The translations under genes and the position numbers were made by a program. Below, in pieces: positions 7,899 to 16,471 of a stretch of 24,796 nucleotides of DNA (position 1 is the stretch's first letter; each line of letters starts with the position of its first letter). Origin of the DNA: Sphingobium sp. (GTDB lineage: Bacteria; Pseudomonadota; Alphaproteobacteria; Sphingomonadales; Sphingomonadaceae); the NCBI GenBank assembly GCA_030148625.1, contig JASBTC010000014.1, positions 1 through 24,796 on the forward strand, read 5' to 3'. The notes under the pieces are model-generated. The model worked only from the letters and a program-made list of their open reading frames with translations, was not told the origin of the DNA and searched no databases.

Positions 7899-8879
7899 AT
7901 GCGTATTCTCCTGACCGGATCGTCGGGCTGGCTCGGCCGCTTCCTCGCGCCCCGGCTGCGTGCGGCGGGGCATCGGGTGACCGGCCTGGACGTCGCGCCC
8001 GGCGCGGATACCGACATTATCGGCTCGGTCGCGGACCGCGCGACCGTCGACCGTGCCTTTGCCGATCATGGCATCGAGGCGGTGATCCATGGCGGCGCGC
8101 TGCACAAGCCCGATATCGTCCGCTATCCCGCCCAGGCCTTTGTCGACGTCAATGTGACCGGCACGCTCAACCTGCTCGAGGCCGCGGTCGCGGCGGGCAA
8201 TGATCGTTTCGTCTTCACCTCCACCACCTCGCTGATGATCTCGGCCTCGATCCGGGCGGGCAGGGGCGGCGGCGCGCGCGAAGCGGCGTGGCTGACCGAG
8301 GAGACGGCGCCGCTGCTGCCGCGCAACATCTATGGCGTCACCAAGCTGTCCGCCGAGCATCTCTGCCGCCTCCATCATCTGGAGCATGGGCTGAATATCG
8401 TCGTGCTGCGCACCGGCCGCTTCTTTCCCGAAGACGACGATATGGCGCATGAGATCGCGGAGAACGGCCCCAACACCAAGGCGAACGAATTCCTCAATCG
8501 CCGGCTGACCGTCGAGGATGCCGCCGAGGCGCATGTCGCGGCGCTAGACCGGGCACCGTCGCTGGGCTTCGAGAGTTTCATCGTGGCGGCGCCGACGCCT
8601 TTCCGTCACAGCGACTGCGCCGCGCTGATCGCCGACGCGCCCTCGGTCGTTGCGCGTTATTTCCCCGAGGCGGCCGGGCTTTACGCCGCGCGCGGCTGGA
8701 TGCTGCCGGCGCATATCGATCGCGTCTACGCGGCGGAGAAGGCGGAACGGCTGCTGGGCTTCCGCTGCCGGACCGACTTCGCCGCGATCCTGGCCGCGCT
8801 GGCGGACGGAGCACCGCTACCCTTCGCTCACGATCCCGACTATCTGTCCCCGAAGGAGCCGGCATGCGCTACACGCTGA
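7899..8879 (+). CDS. NAD(P)-dependent epimerase/dehydratase (extended SDR)
   Basis: The 326-residue Rossmann-fold protein has the dinucleotide loop TGSSGWLG at residues 6-13, and FTSTTS holding the likely catalytic Ser/Thr. The active-site YGVTK supplies the Tyr and Lys, and is followed by an RTGRFFPEDDD segment. This is the extended short-chain dehydrogenase layout used by nucleotide-sugar epimerases and related reductases. No sugar pathway genes are nearby, so the substrate is unknown. AGGAGA (7888-7893) precedes the ATG. The last 16 bp overlap the next gene (GST), pointing to co-translation. Confidence 0.85.
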   Translation: MRILLTGSSGWLGRFLAPRLRAAGHRVTGLDVAPGADTDIIGSVADRATVDRAFADHGIEAVIHGGALHKPDIVRYPAQAFVDVNVTGTLNLLEAAVAAGNDRFVFTSTTSLMISASIRAGRGGGAREAAWLTEETAPLLPRNIYGVTKLSAEHLCRLHHLEHGLNIVVLRTGRFFPEDDDMAHEIAENGPNTKANEFLNRRLTVEDAAEAHVAALDRAPSLGFESFIVAAPTPFRHSDCAALIADAPSVVARYFPEAAGLYAARGWMLPAHIDRVYAAEKAERLLGFRCRTDFAAILAALADGAPLPFAHDPDYLSPKEPACATR

Positions 8880-9553
8880 TCACCGCGAACCGCAATTATT
8901 CGAGCTGGTCGCTCAGGCCCTGGCTGCTGATGCGCATGCTCGGCCTCGCGTTCGAGGATCGGATCGAACCCTTCACCAAGCCCGACAATTACGAGGAATT
9001 CCGGCTTTTCTCACCGACCGGGCAAGTGCCCGTGCTGATCGACGGTGACCGCACGATCTGGGATTCGTTCGGCATCGCGCTCTACCTGGCCGAGCGGCAT
9101 GACGGCGTCTGGCCCGCCGACGAGGCCGCGCGCGCCTGGGCGATGTGCGCCACGGCGGAGATGCATGGCGGATTCGGCGCACTGCGCAACGACTGCACGA
9201 TGAATGTCGGCGTCCGTGTGATTCCCAAGCCGATAAGTGCCGCACTCACGCGCAACGTCGCAAGGATCGCGGAACTGTGGGCGGAGGGGCTGGAGCGTTT
9301 CGGCGGGCCTTGGCTTGCCGGCGACGCCTTCACCGCGGTCGATGCCTTTTTTGCGCCGGTCGCCTATCGCGTGCGGACCTATGGCCTTGACGTCGGGGCG
9401 GCGGGCCGTGCCTGGGTCGATCATATCATCGCTCTGCCCGCCATGCAGGATTGGGAAACGCAGGCGCTTTCCGAAGGCTGGCGTGAGGAAGGTCATGAGG
9501 CAGAACTGGCCGCCTGCGGCGCGATCGTTGCGGATCATCGGGCGCAGGCATGA
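8864..9553 (+). CDS. Glutathione S-transferase family protein (second)
   Basis: The protein has 229 residues. The N-terminal domain opens NRNYSSWSLRPWLLMRMLGL, a hallmark of a distinct bacterial GST subgroup in which a serine or tyrosine of the YSSWS loop likely activates glutathione. The cis-proline loop is TGQVPVLIDGD and the glutathione-binding turn is WDSFGIALYLAE. The helical domain has GPWLAGDAFTAVDAFFAPVAYR. AAGGAG (8853-8858) sets the start inside the epimerase gene. The stop overlaps the next start as ATGA. It is unlike the GST at 4698, so the two are not a recent duplication. Confidence 0.88.
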   Translation: MRYTLITANRNYSSWSLRPWLLMRMLGLAFEDRIEPFTKPDNYEEFRLFSPTGQVPVLIDGDRTIWDSFGIALYLAERHDGVWPADEAARAWAMCATAEMHGGFGALRNDCTMNVGVRVIPKPISAALTRNVARIAELWAEGLERFGGPWLAGDAFTAVDAFFAPVAYRVRTYGLDVGAAGRAWVDHIIALPAMQDWETQALSEGWREEGHEAELAACGAIVADHRAQA

Positions 9554-9867
9554 TCGTGCCCGGCCGCAAATCGCTGGGGGATGCCGCGCTCGGCGCGCTT
9601 GAAGCCGAATTGCTCAACGAGAAGGTCGAGGCGCTCGGCCGTGCCGGCCGTGCCGCCCAGGAGGCGTTGCGGGCGCTTGCCGAATTCGATGGAGAAGCAA
9701 GCGAGCGCGAGGCCGCCCTCGACCATGCCGCAAGCAAGGTATGGAATTTCATGGTCCAGCGCGAACTGTGCGGCTTCGCCAATCCCGCTGCGGTGATCGC
9801 GGATCTGGAGGTTCCCGGGGAAGTGGTCGCGCGGCTCGGCATTGCACCGCGACGGAGCACCCTATAG
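9550..9867 (+). CDS. Small conserved protein, resembles DUF6665
   Basis: This 105-residue acidic, mostly helical protein has LNEKVEALGRAGRAAQEAL followed by a SKVWNFMVQRELCGFANP segment and ends near PGEVVARLGIAPR. From memory the VQRELCG...VxARLG pattern matches an alphaproteobacterial uncharacterised family (DUF6665); this was not searched. There is no signal peptide or membrane segment. It overlaps the GST stop by 4 bp, so it is probably translated with it and may act with the epimerase and GST. Function is unknown. Confidence 0.75.
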   Translation: MIVPGRKSLGDAALGALEAELLNEKVEALGRAGRAAQEALRALAEFDGEASEREAALDHAASKVWNFMVQRELCGFANPAAVIADLEVPGEVVARLGIAPRRSTL

Positions 9868-9897
9868 CATCGCCACGCAATCCGGGGGGAGAGCGAC

Positions 9898-10626
9898 ATG
9901 GCGACGATGGCCGGCAAGCCGCGCGGGGGAATGACCGCGGAGCGACGTTTCTTCACGATCATGGCCGCGATCGTGCTGGTCTCGACCTTTATCGGCTTCA
10001 TGCCGAGCTATTATCTTCGCGGCATCGCCACGCCCTATTTCCCCTTCCCGCCGATGACGCCGCTGGTGCACGTCCATGGCCTGGTCTTTTCGGCCTGGGT
10101 GATGCTGTTCATGGTCCAGACCTCGCTGGTCGCGGCGGGGCGCGTCGATATCCATCGGCGGCTCGGCATGCTCGGCATGGGCCTGGTCGCGTTGATGATC
10201 CCGCTGGGCATCTGGGTGGGGCTGGCGGGCGTCGGCCGACCGACGGCGCCGCCGGGGATCGATCCGCTGTCCTGGGCGGCGATGCCGCTGATGGACGTGC
10301 CGGTCTTTGGTGGATTGATCATCACCGCGCTCGTCAAGCGCGGCAATCCGCAGGTGCACAAAAGGCTGATGCTGATCGCCATGGTCAACATGCTGCAGCC
10401 CTCGATGGGGCGAATGCCGTTTCCGATACCCACGATCGGCGTGTTCCTGCCGATCCTGTTCCTGCTGCCGCTGTTCGTCTGGGACTGGAAAACGCGCGGT
10501 CGTATCCACCCGGCGACGCTCTGGGGCAGCCTGATCGTCGTGACGGTCATGATCGCCCGGCCGATGATCTGGACGACGCAGCCCTGGATGGATTTCGTCC
10601 GCTGGGCGTCCGCTTTCGCAACTTGA
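9898..10626 (+). CDS. Uncharacterised multi-pass membrane protein with conserved-looking histidines
   Basis: The protein has 242 residues and about six hydrophobic segments, so it is an inner-membrane protein. Notable residues are H58 and H60 in VHVHGLVFSAW, H86 in DIHRRLG and H154 in QVHKRLM; the two H-[RK]-R-L motifs suggest an internal repeat. Histidines at membrane edges can bind haem or metal, as in cytochrome b561-like and DUF2306-like proteins, but no family is assigned here. A GGGGGGAGAG stretch just before the ATG sets the start. The gap to the previous gene is 30 bp, so it may be the last gene of that operon. Confidence 0.78.
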   Translation: MATMAGKPRGGMTAERRFFTIMAAIVLVSTFIGFMPSYYLRGIATPYFPFPPMTPLVHVHGLVFSAWVMLFMVQTSLVAAGRVDIHRRLGMLGMGLVALMIPLGIWVGLAGVGRPTAPPGIDPLSWAAMPLMDVPVFGGLIITALVKRGNPQVHKRLMLIAMVNMLQPSMGRMPFPIPTIGVFLPILFLLPLFVWDWKTRGRIHPATLWGSLIVVTVMIARPMIWTTQPWMDFVRWASAFAT

Positions 10627-10771
10627 CGCGCATAAAGCGCCGAACCGAGTCGAATGCGCGGTGAAACGCAGCATGGGCGGGTCGGATGGTCTTATGTTGC
10701 GCTTGGCAAGTCTGTGGATAAGCGCTTAGGATTCAAGCTTCTGATAGAGCCGCAAAGGGCCAGGGTGTCGC

Positions 10772-12103
10772 TTGAATGATAGGAAGGCCGCCGGGGGGCG
10801 CCGCGTGAGATACGGATTGCCGCTCGTGATCGCCGCTGTCGCGTGCGGCGCGGCATACAGCTTCGTCAATGCCGGGCCGACCAGCGCGGCGGACGGTGCG
10901 GATGCGGTTCCGGCGTCCTTTTCATACACATCGGCGCTCGCGCCCGCTGCCGCGGTCATCTCGGGGCCCCAGCGCATCGATTATCGCCGTCTCGACGAAC
11001 GGCTGACTCGCCTGGCCGGCGACAAGGACATGGTCGGGCTGGCGGTGGCGATCGTCGAGAATGGCCAGATCCGCTTCGTGAAGGGCTATGGCGTTACCCA
11101 GGCCGGCACCGCCGATCCGGTGACTCCGACCACGGTGTTCCGCTGGGCTTCGCTGTCCAAGGGAGTCGCCGGCACGCTGGTGGCCGAACTGGCGCGCGAA
11201 GGGCGCTTGTCGCTCGATACGCCGATCTCCCAGTTCCGCACCACGCTGCGCCTGCCCGGCGGCAGCGAGGATCGGGTAACGGTGCGCGACGTGCTGTCGC
11301 AACGCACCGGTGTCGTCCGCAATGCCTATGACGAAAAGCTTGAAGAGGGGCAGGACCCCGCGCTGATCCGCGCGTCGCTTGCCAACCTGCCGGCTTTCTG
11401 TGCGCCCGGCCAATGCTACACCTATCAGAATGTCGCCTTCGACACCGCGAGCGAGGTCGTTCAGCGCGTCACCGGCCGGCCTTATGGCGATGTCGTGCGT
11501 GAGAAATTGTTCCTGCCGCTCGGCATGACCAATGCCAGTGTCGGGCGGGCCGGGCTCGAGGGCGCGGCAAGCTGGGCACGCCCGCACCGCAGCCGCGGAC
11601 AGATGCTCCAGACCAAGGACGCCTATTACCGGATTCCGGCGGCAGGCGGGGTCAATTCATCGATCTTCGATCTTGCCAAATGGATGCGCGCGCAGATGGG
11701 CGGTGCCGCCGCCGTGCTGCCCGTGGCGCTGCTCGACGAGATTCACGCGCCTTTGGTCGCGACGCCGCCGCATGGGCCGCGCGGTGAGGCCGATCGTGCG
11801 CTCGACGCCCATGCCTATGGCCTGGGCTGGCGCGATTTCGCCTATGCCGGCCACCGCCAGGTCGGCCATCGTGGCGCGGTCGACGGATATCGCTCGCTGA
11901 TCCTGTTCGATCCCGTCGAGCGCACCGGGATCGCGATGCTGTGGAATTCGCACAGCAGCAAGCCGGTCGGCCTGCAACTCGAAATGCTCGACATGCTCTA
12001 TGGCCTGCCGCGGCACGAATGGATGAAGCTGGGCGACGAGCCGGCCCGAGCGGCCGTCACCGTCGCTTCGACGGCATCGGGGCGGACCGGCGGGGGCCGA
12101 TGA
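10772..12103 (+). CDS. Exported serine hydrolase, class C beta-lactamase family
   Basis: The protein has 443 residues and belongs to the beta-lactamase/D,D-peptidase-like Pfam group PF00144. The catalytic motifs are S127-L-S-K130 in RWASLSKG, Y218-Q-N220 in YTYQNVAFD, and H366-R-G368 in VGHRGAVDGY. A signal peptide spans the N-terminus (RRVRYGLPLVIAAVACGAA), so the enzyme should work in the periplasm on peptidoglycan peptides, esters or beta-lactams. The start is uncertain: TTG at 10772, or GTG at 10805 preceded by a G run (10793-10798). It is not near ampR or other beta-lactamase regulators, so a resistance role is not implied. It stands alone, 145 bp after the membrane protein gene. Confidence 0.88.
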   Translation: MNDRKAAGGRRVRYGLPLVIAAVACGAAYSFVNAGPTSAADGADAVPASFSYTSALAPAAAVISGPQRIDYRRLDERLTRLAGDKDMVGLAVAIVENGQIRFVKGYGVTQAGTADPVTPTTVFRWASLSKGVAGTLVAELAREGRLSLDTPISQFRTTLRLPGGSEDRVTVRDVLSQRTGVVRNAYDEKLEEGQDPALIRASLANLPAFCAPGQCYTYQNVAFDTASEVVQRVTGRPYGDVVREKLFLPLGMTNASVGRAGLEGAASWARPHRSRGQMLQTKDAYYRIPAAGGVNSSIFDLAKWMRAQMGGAAAVLPVALLDEIHAPLVATPPHGPRGEADRALDAHAYGLGWRDFAYAGHRQVGHRGAVDGYRSLILFDPVERTGIAMLWNSHSSKPVGLQLEMLDMLYGLPRHEWMKLGDEPARAAVTVASTASGRTGGGR

Positions 12104-12166
12104 CCCGCCGATGATCCTGTGCATTGGCCATTTGCCCTCGCGGCGAACGGCGCTATGGCCTGGCGT

Positions 12167-13597
12167 ATGACCCAAGCTCGCACTCTCTATGAAAAGATCT
12201 GGGATGCCCATGTCGTGGAGCGCCGCGATGATGGCACCTGCCTCATCTATATCGACCGGCATCTCGTCCATGAGGTGACGAGCCCGCAGGCGTTCGAGGG
12301 GCTTCGCGTCGCTGGTCGCCCGGTGCGCCGGCCCGATCTCACGCTTGCGGTGCCCGATCATAATCTGCCGACCACCGCGCGGCTCGATGCCGCGGGCAAG
12401 CGGCTGCCGATCGCCGACACGGAATCCGCGGGGCAGCTGGCTGCGCTGGAACGCAACACCGCCGAATTCGGCGTGCCCTATATCGACGCGGTCGCGGCGG
12501 AGCAGGGCATCGTCCATGTCGTCGGGCCGGAACAGGGCTTTACCCTGCCGGGCTGCACGCTCGTCTGCGGCGACAGCCATACTGCGGCGCACGGTGCGCT
12601 GGGCGCGCTGGCCTTCGGCATCGGCACCAGCGAGGTCGAGCATGTGCTCGCGACGCAGACATTGCTGCTGAAACGATCGAAATCGATGGAAATCCGTGTC
12701 GACGGCACGCTCGGTTTCGGTGTGAGCCCGAAGGACGTGATCCTGGCGATCGTCGGCCGGGTCGGGGCGGCGGGCGGAACGGGCTATGTCGTCGAATATA
12801 CCGGCTCGGTGATCCGCGACATGTCGATCGAGGGGCGCCTGAGCATCTCCAACATGGCGATCGAGCATGGCGCACGTTCGGGCCTGATCGCGCCCGACGA
12901 CAAGACCTTCGACTATCTCAAGGGCCGGCCGATGGCTCCCAAGGGCGCGGACTGGGATGCTGCGATCGCCTGGTGGAAGACGCTGCCGACCGATGAAGGC
13001 GCGCGCTACGATCATGTCGTGATCCTGGACGCGGCGGAGATCGCACCGAACGTCACCTGGGGGACCAGCCCGGAGGACGTCGTGGCGGTGACCGGCATCG
13101 TTCCCGATCCAGAGAGCTTCGCGGATGCATCCAAGCGCGAGGCGGCGCAGAAGTCGCTCGACTATATGGGCCTGTCCGCGGGTCAGCGGATGCAGGACGT
13201 CACGGTGGAGAATATCTTCATCGGCAGCTGCACCAACAGCCGGATCGAGGATCTGCGTGCGGCCGCCGCCATCGTGCGCGGCCGGCATATCGCGTCGGGC
13301 ATCAAGCAGGCGCTGGTCGTCCCGGGATCGGGGCTGGTCAAGCGCCAGGCCGAACGTGAAGGACTCGATCGCGTCTTCAAGGAAGCGGGTTTCGAATGGC
13401 GCGAGCCGGGCTGTTCGGCGTGCCTCGGCATGAATCCGGACAAGGTGCCGGCCGGCGAGCGTTGCGCCTCGACCTCCAACCGCAACTTCATGGGGCGGCA
13501 GGGGCCGGGCGCGCGGACGCATCTGGTTTCGCCTGCAATGGCGGCGGCAGCGGCGGTCACGGGTCGTCTGACCGATGTGCGCGAGTTGATGGGCTGA
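12167..13597 (+). CDS. leuC: 3-isopropylmalate dehydratase large subunit
   Basis: LeuC with LeuD isomerises 2-isopropylmalate to 3-isopropylmalate in leucine synthesis. The protein is 476 residues, and the aconitase-type 4Fe-4S cluster ligands are C355 in GSCTNSR and C416 and C419 in GCSACLG. Other landmarks are the [11 protein letters not shown] start, [32 protein letters not shown] and [19 protein letters not shown] chose ATG 12167 since [13 protein letters not shown] matches the family N-terminus; in-frame ATGs at 12119 and 12155 would add a non-homologous extension. No good ribosome site is visible, and expression may rely on a promoter in the 63 bp after the hydrolase gene. Confidence 0.95.
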   Translation: MTQARTLYEKIWDAHVVERRDDGTCLIYIDRHLVHEVTSPQAFEGLRVAGRPVRRPDLTLAVPDHNLPTTARLDAAGKRLPIADTESAGQLAALERNTAEFGVPYIDAVAAEQGIVHVVGPEQGFTLPGCTLVCGDSHTAAHGALGALAFGIGTSEVEHVLATQTLLLKRSKSMEIRVDGTLGFGVSPKDVILAIVGRVGAAGGTGYVVEYTGSVIRDMSIEGRLSISNMAIEHGARSGLIAPDDKTFDYLKGRPMAPKGADWDAAIAWWKTLPTDEGARYDHVVILDAAEIAPNVTWGTSPEDVVAVTGIVPDPESFADASKREAAQKSLDYMGLSAGQRMQDVTVENIFIGSCTNSRIEDLRAAAAIVRGRHIASGIKQALVVPGSGLVKRQAEREGLDRVFKEAGFEWREPGCSACLGMNPDKVPAGERCASTSNRNFMGRQGPGARTHLVSPAMAAAAAVTGRLTDVRELMG

Positions 13598-13658
13598 CGC
13601 CGATATGGCATCTGAACGGGCGGAGGCGGCATGCCGAAGCCCGTCGAACAGGGGACGG

Positions 13659-13793
13659 ATGATGAAGCGCGTTATGATCTTGTTGTTCGGCGGTGCGCTG
13701 CTCAGCGGCATCGCCGCTTATGCCGCCATGGCGAAGACCGAACCGCGCAAGCCGATCGAGAAGGCATCCGCCGTTCCCGGGACACCGAACTGA
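13659..13793 (+). CDS. 44-residue membrane or exported peptide between leuC and leuD
   Basis: The sequence [20 protein letters not shown] is a basic tip plus one hydrophobic stretch, followed by AYAAMA and a short polar tail rich in Lys, Pro and Glu. It is either a cleaved signal peptide or a single-pass membrane peptide. GGGGACGG directly precedes the ATG at 13659; ATG 13662 is an alternative. The stop is 2 bp before leuD, so it is probably co-translated with leuD. Function is unknown. The two alternative, longer starts upstream would add a basic non-hydrophobic leader and are less likely. Confidence 0.65.
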   Translation: MMKRVMILLFGGALLSGIAAYAAMAKTEPRKPIEKASAVPGTPN

Positions 13794-13795
13794 AC

Positions 13796-14392
13796 ATGAC
13801 ACCAGTCTCCACGATCGAAGGGCGCGCCTATCCGCTGGGCCTGAAGAATGTCGATACCGACATGATCATCGCCGCCGCTTGGCTGAAGACGATCAGCCGC
13901 GCCGGGCTGGGCGAGGGCGCTTTTGCCGCGTTGCGCCGCGAGCCGGGCAATGTCTTCGACGATCCCGAATATGCCGGCGCGCCGATCCTGATCGCGGGCG
14001 ACAATTTCGGCTGCGGCTCCAGTCGTGAGCACGCGGCATGGGCGATGCTCGATCGCGGCATCGTCGCGGTGATCGCGCCGAGCTTTTCCGACATCTTCTC
14101 CAGCAACGCCTTCAAGAACGGGATGCTGGCGGTGGTGCTGCCGCAGGATGCGATCGATCGCCTGATCGAAGTCGCGAAGACCGATCCGATCCATATCGAT
14201 CTCGACAGCCAGACGGTGACGACGCCGTTCCAGGATCGCTTCGCGTTCGAGATCGACCCGTTCCGCAAACATTGCCTCAGCAACGGGCTCGACGAGATCG
14301 GCCTGACGCTGGCCATGGATGCCAATATATCAGCGTTCGAACATCGTGTTGCGGCGGAGCGGCCCTGGGTCGCCGGGGCGGTCGCGGCATGA
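13796..14392 (+). CDS. leuD: 3-isopropylmalate dehydratase small subunit
   Basis: LeuD is the 198-residue swivel-domain subunit that partners LeuC. The motif [21 protein letters not shown] (residues about 69-89, split here only by normal family variation) is the substrate-binding signature. Further landmarks are [17 protein letters not shown] near the N-terminus, and [20 protein letters not shown]. The ATG lies 2 bp after the small ORF stop. The 3' end overlaps the quinone oxidoreductase start as ATGA, so the two genes are likely co-translated. leuB is not in the window. Confidence 0.95.
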   Translation: MTPVSTIEGRAYPLGLKNVDTDMIIAAAWLKTISRAGLGEGAFAALRREPGNVFDDPEYAGAPILIAGDNFGCGSSREHAAWAMLDRGIVAVIAPSFSDIFSSNAFKNGMLAVVLPQDAIDRLIEVAKTDPIHIDLDSQTVTTPFQDRFAFEIDPFRKHCLSNGLDEIGLTLAMDANISAFEHRVAAERPWVAGAVAA

Positions 14393-15390
14393 AGGCCCTG
14401 CTCTCGACCGCGGTCGGCGGTCCCGAAACGCTGGTCGTCGACGAGGTCGCCGATCCGGTCGCTGGGCCCGGTCAGCTTCTGGTCTCGGTGCGTGCCTGCG
14501 CGGTCAACTATCCCGACGTCCTGATCATCGAGGACAAATATCAGTTCAAGCCGCCACGGCCCTTTTCGCCGGGTGGCGAGATTGCCGGCGTGGTCGAGGC
14601 GGTCGGTGACGGCGTCACCGGCTGGGCGCCGGGCGATCGCGTGATGGCGGTCTGCGGCTCGGGCGGCATGGCGGAGAAGGTCGCGATTGCCGCCGCCAGC
14701 GCCTATCGGTTGCCTGAGGGGCGCAATTTCGTCGACGCGTCCGCGCTGCTGCTGACCTATGCCACCACCATCCATGCGCTGAGCGATCGTGGCCGCCTGA
14801 AGGAAGGCGAGACCCTGCTCGTGCTGGGGGCCGCCGGCGGTGTCGGCCTGGCGGCGGTCGAACTGGGCAAGGCATTTGGCGCGCGCGTCGTCGCGGCGGT
14901 GTCGAGCGAGGAAAAGGCCGCGGCGGCGAAGCGTGCCGGCGCTGACGACACGTTGGTCTATGGCCGAGGCCCGTTCGACCGCGAGGCTTCCAAGGCGCTG
15001 GCCGACGCTTTCAAGGCGAAGGTGGGTCCCAATGGCGCCGACGTGATCTACGATGCGGTCGGCGGCGATTATTGCGAACCGGCATTGCGGTCGATCGCCT
15101 GGGAAGGCCGTTATCTGGTCGTCGGTTTCCCGGCGGGCATTCCGAAACTGCCGCTCAACCTGACTCTGCTCAAGAGCTGCGATGTGTGCGGCGTTTTCTG
15201 GGGCGCATTCGCCGCACGCGATCCGCGTGCGAATCAGGCGCATGTCGCGCGGTTGCTGCGGCTTTTGGACAGCGGCCAGATTTCGCCGCGCGTCACCGCC
15301 ACCTACCCGCTGGAACAGGGCGGTGAGGCGATCGCGCGCATGGCCGCACGCGACGTGATCGGCAAGGTGGTCGTCACCATCGCCGATTGA
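14389..15390 (+). CDS. Zinc-independent MDR, NADPH:quinone oxidoreductase-like
   Basis: This 333-residue medium-chain dehydrogenase/reductase lacks the cysteine-rich structural zinc loop of alcohol dehydrogenases. GroES-like N-terminal motifs include [15 protein letters not shown] and [18 protein letters not shown], and the NADPH-binding loop is [30 protein letters not shown] and [17 protein letters not shown] are typical of the quinone oxidoreductase group. It likely reduces a quinone or an enone in the cytosol. The ATG overlaps the leuD stop by 4 bp, so it rides with leucine synthesis genes; whether this is functional or incidental is not clear. Confidence 0.88.
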   Translation: MKALLSTAVGGPETLVVDEVADPVAGPGQLLVSVRACAVNYPDVLIIEDKYQFKPPRPFSPGGEIAGVVEAVGDGVTGWAPGDRVMAVCGSGGMAEKVAIAAASAYRLPEGRNFVDASALLLTYATTIHALSDRGRLKEGETLLVLGAAGGVGLAAVELGKAFGARVVAAVSSEEKAAAAKRAGADDTLVYGRGPFDREASKALADAFKAKVGPNGADVIYDAVGGDYCEPALRSIAWEGRYLVVGFPAGIPKLPLNLTLLKSCDVCGVFWGAFAARDPRANQAHVARLLRLLDSGQISPRVTATYPLEQGGEAIARMAARDVIGKVVVTIAD

Positions 15391-15513
15391 GGCGTACGAT
15401 CGGCGACGCCGGTTGCATTCCCCCGCGAATCTATCGGTGCGCCGCCCGTTGCGGTTGCGGCTCGTCGCTCCTATGTCCCAATCGATAGCCCATAGGCCAT
15501 GCAAGGATCTCCC

Positions 15514-15837
15514 ATGACGACTTTCGACGATCGCGAACGCGCCTTCGAGACCAAGTTCGCCCGCGACGAGGAAATGATGTTCCGCGTCACCGCGCGGCGC
15601 AATCGCCTGGTGGGCCAATGGGCGGCCGAAAAAATGGGCCTGACTCCCGAGGAAACCGACGCTTATGCCAAGGCGGTGGTCCAGGCCGATTTCGAGGAAG
15701 CCGGCGATGAGGACGTCATCCGCAAGCTGCTCGGTGACCTGACCTCGGCGGGCGTCGAGATCGACGATGCCGGCGTGCGCACCGCGCTGGCGGACAAGAC
15801 GGTCGAGGCGCGTCGCCAGTTGATGGAATCGCAGTAA
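15514..15837 (+). CDS. F1Fo-ATPase inhibitor zeta subunit (DUF1476)
   Basis: This 107-residue, all-helical acidic protein matches the alphaproteobacterial DUF1476 family. It starts with TTFDDRERAFETKFARDEE and continues with FRVTARRNRLVGQWAAEKMG and a DVIRKLLGDLTSAGVEI segment. Zeta is a natural inhibitor of F1-ATPase that blocks wasteful ATP hydrolysis by its N-terminal segment. AAGGA (15503-15507) sets the ATG at 15514. The BolA-like gene starts 2 bp after its stop, so they form an operon with grxD. No ATP synthase genes are in view. Confidence 0.92.
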   Translation: MTTFDDRERAFETKFARDEEMMFRVTARRNRLVGQWAAEKMGLTPEETDAYAKAVVQADFEEAGDEDVIRKLLGDLTSAGVEIDDAGVRTALADKTVEARRQLMESQ

Positions 15838-15839
15838 TC

Positions 15840-16073
15840 ATGCCGATGGCGGCTGAAGATATCGAGGCGATGATCGTGGCCGCGATCCCCGACGCCAGCG
15901 TCGAGATCACCGATCTCGCCGGCGACGGCGATCATTATGCCGCGCGCGTGGTGAGCGCCAGCTTTCGGGGCGTGCCCCGGGTGAAACAGCATCAGGCGGT
16001 CTATGCCGCGCTGGGCGGCCGGATGGGTGGGGTGCTGCACGCATTGCAGCTCACCACCGTGGCGCCCGATTGA
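15840..16073 (+). CDS. BolA/IbaG-family protein
   Basis: The 77-residue protein has a class II KH-like fold. The typical tail is VPRVKQHQAVYAALGGRMGG followed by LHALQLTTVAPD; H-Q-x-V-Y and HALxL are the family signature. BolA proteins bind monothiol glutaredoxins through a shared Fe-S cluster, and grxD follows immediately, so the two probably act together in iron-sulfur delivery. ATG 15840 or 15846 may be the start. The gene is 2 bp after the zeta gene, and its stop overlaps the ribosome site of grxD. Confidence 0.92.
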   Translation: MPMAAEDIEAMIVAAIPDASVEITDLAGDGDHYAARVVSASFRGVPRVKQHQAVYAALGGRMGGVLHALQLTTVAPD

Positions 16074-16084
16074 GGAGTATGGAA

Positions 16085-16417
16085 ATGACCGAAGACACGC
16101 GCGCGCGCATCGACGCACTGGTGAAATCCCACCCGGTGCTGCTGTTCATGAAGGGGACCCCTCTGTTCCCACAATGCGGCTTTTCCAGCCGCGCGATCGC
16201 GATTCTCGACCATATCGGCGTCGAGTATGAAACGGTCGATGTGCTGCAGGATCAGGGCATCCGCCAGGGCATCAAGGATTATTCGGACTGGCCGACCATC
16301 CCCCAGCTCTATGTGAATGGCGAGTTCCTGGGCGGATCGGACATCATGATGGAGATGTACGAGGCCGGCGAACTCCATGCGCTGTTCGCGGACAAGGACC
16401 AGGCGGCGGCGGGGTAA
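16085..16417 (+). CDS. grxD: Monothiol glutaredoxin (Grx4/GrxD type)
   Basis: The 110-residue protein has the monothiol active site CGFS in FPQCGFSSRAI. The glutathione and partner-binding parts are FMKGTP, DYSDWPTIPQLYVNGEFLGG and SDIMMEMYEAGEL. It carries a bridged 2Fe-2S cluster and partners BolA. GAGGAG (16072-16077) lies 7 bp before ATG 16085; an in-frame ATG at 16079 would sit too close. The gene ends the zeta-bolA-grxD operon and is followed by a perfect palindrome at 16431. Confidence 0.96.
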   Translation: MTEDTRARIDALVKSHPVLLFMKGTPLFPQCGFSSRAIAILDHIGVEYETVDVLQDQGIRQGIKDYSDWPTIPQLYVNGEFLGGSDIMMEMYEAGELHALFADKDQAAAG

Positions 16418-16430
16418 GGCACCTCTCCGC

Positions 16431-16458
16431 TGTCATTCCCGCGAATGCGGGAATGACA
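16431..16458. repeat. REP-like 12-4-12 palindrome
   Basis: TGTCATTCCCGC pairs perfectly with GCGGGAATGACA across a GAAT loop. The motif is a well-known dispersed palindrome of proteobacterial genomes. It lies in the 54-bp gap between convergent grxD and the Sel1 gene, where it may serve both as terminator and as a repeat of the REP/RAYT type. No T run follows. Confidence 0.75.
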
Positions 16459-16471
16459 CGGGTTGTCCTGC

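Noticed and set aside
10699..10727. GCGCTT/AAGCGC inverted repeat upstream of the serine hydrolase
   Set aside because: A 6-bp arm with a 15-base spacer is expected by chance in this sequence composition.
10772..12103. A clinical-type beta-lactamase
   Set aside because: The catalytic motifs are present, but no ampR or resistance context exists, and the PF00144 family includes esterases and D,D-peptidases.
11657..13711. A 684-codon open frame on the minus strand opposite the serine hydrolase and leuC
   Set aside because: It is antisense to two genes with clear catalytic and Fe-S motifs, has no recognisable domain, and long antisense frames are common in GC-rich DNA.
14038..15390. A longer start for the quinone oxidoreductase reaching into leuD
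   Set aside because: The extension is an out-of-frame shadow of leuD, and the family N-terminus begins at ATG 14389.
15391..15513. A possible tRNA or small RNA with CCTATG/CATAGG and CTATCG/CGATAG arms
   Set aside because: The inverted repeats are only 6 bp, with no cloverleaf or terminator; this is probably just the promoter region of the zeta gene.
13828..15618. A 596-codon minus-strand frame opposite leuD and the oxidoreductase
   Set aside because: It has no motif and lies antisense to two recognised genes with start/stop overlap.
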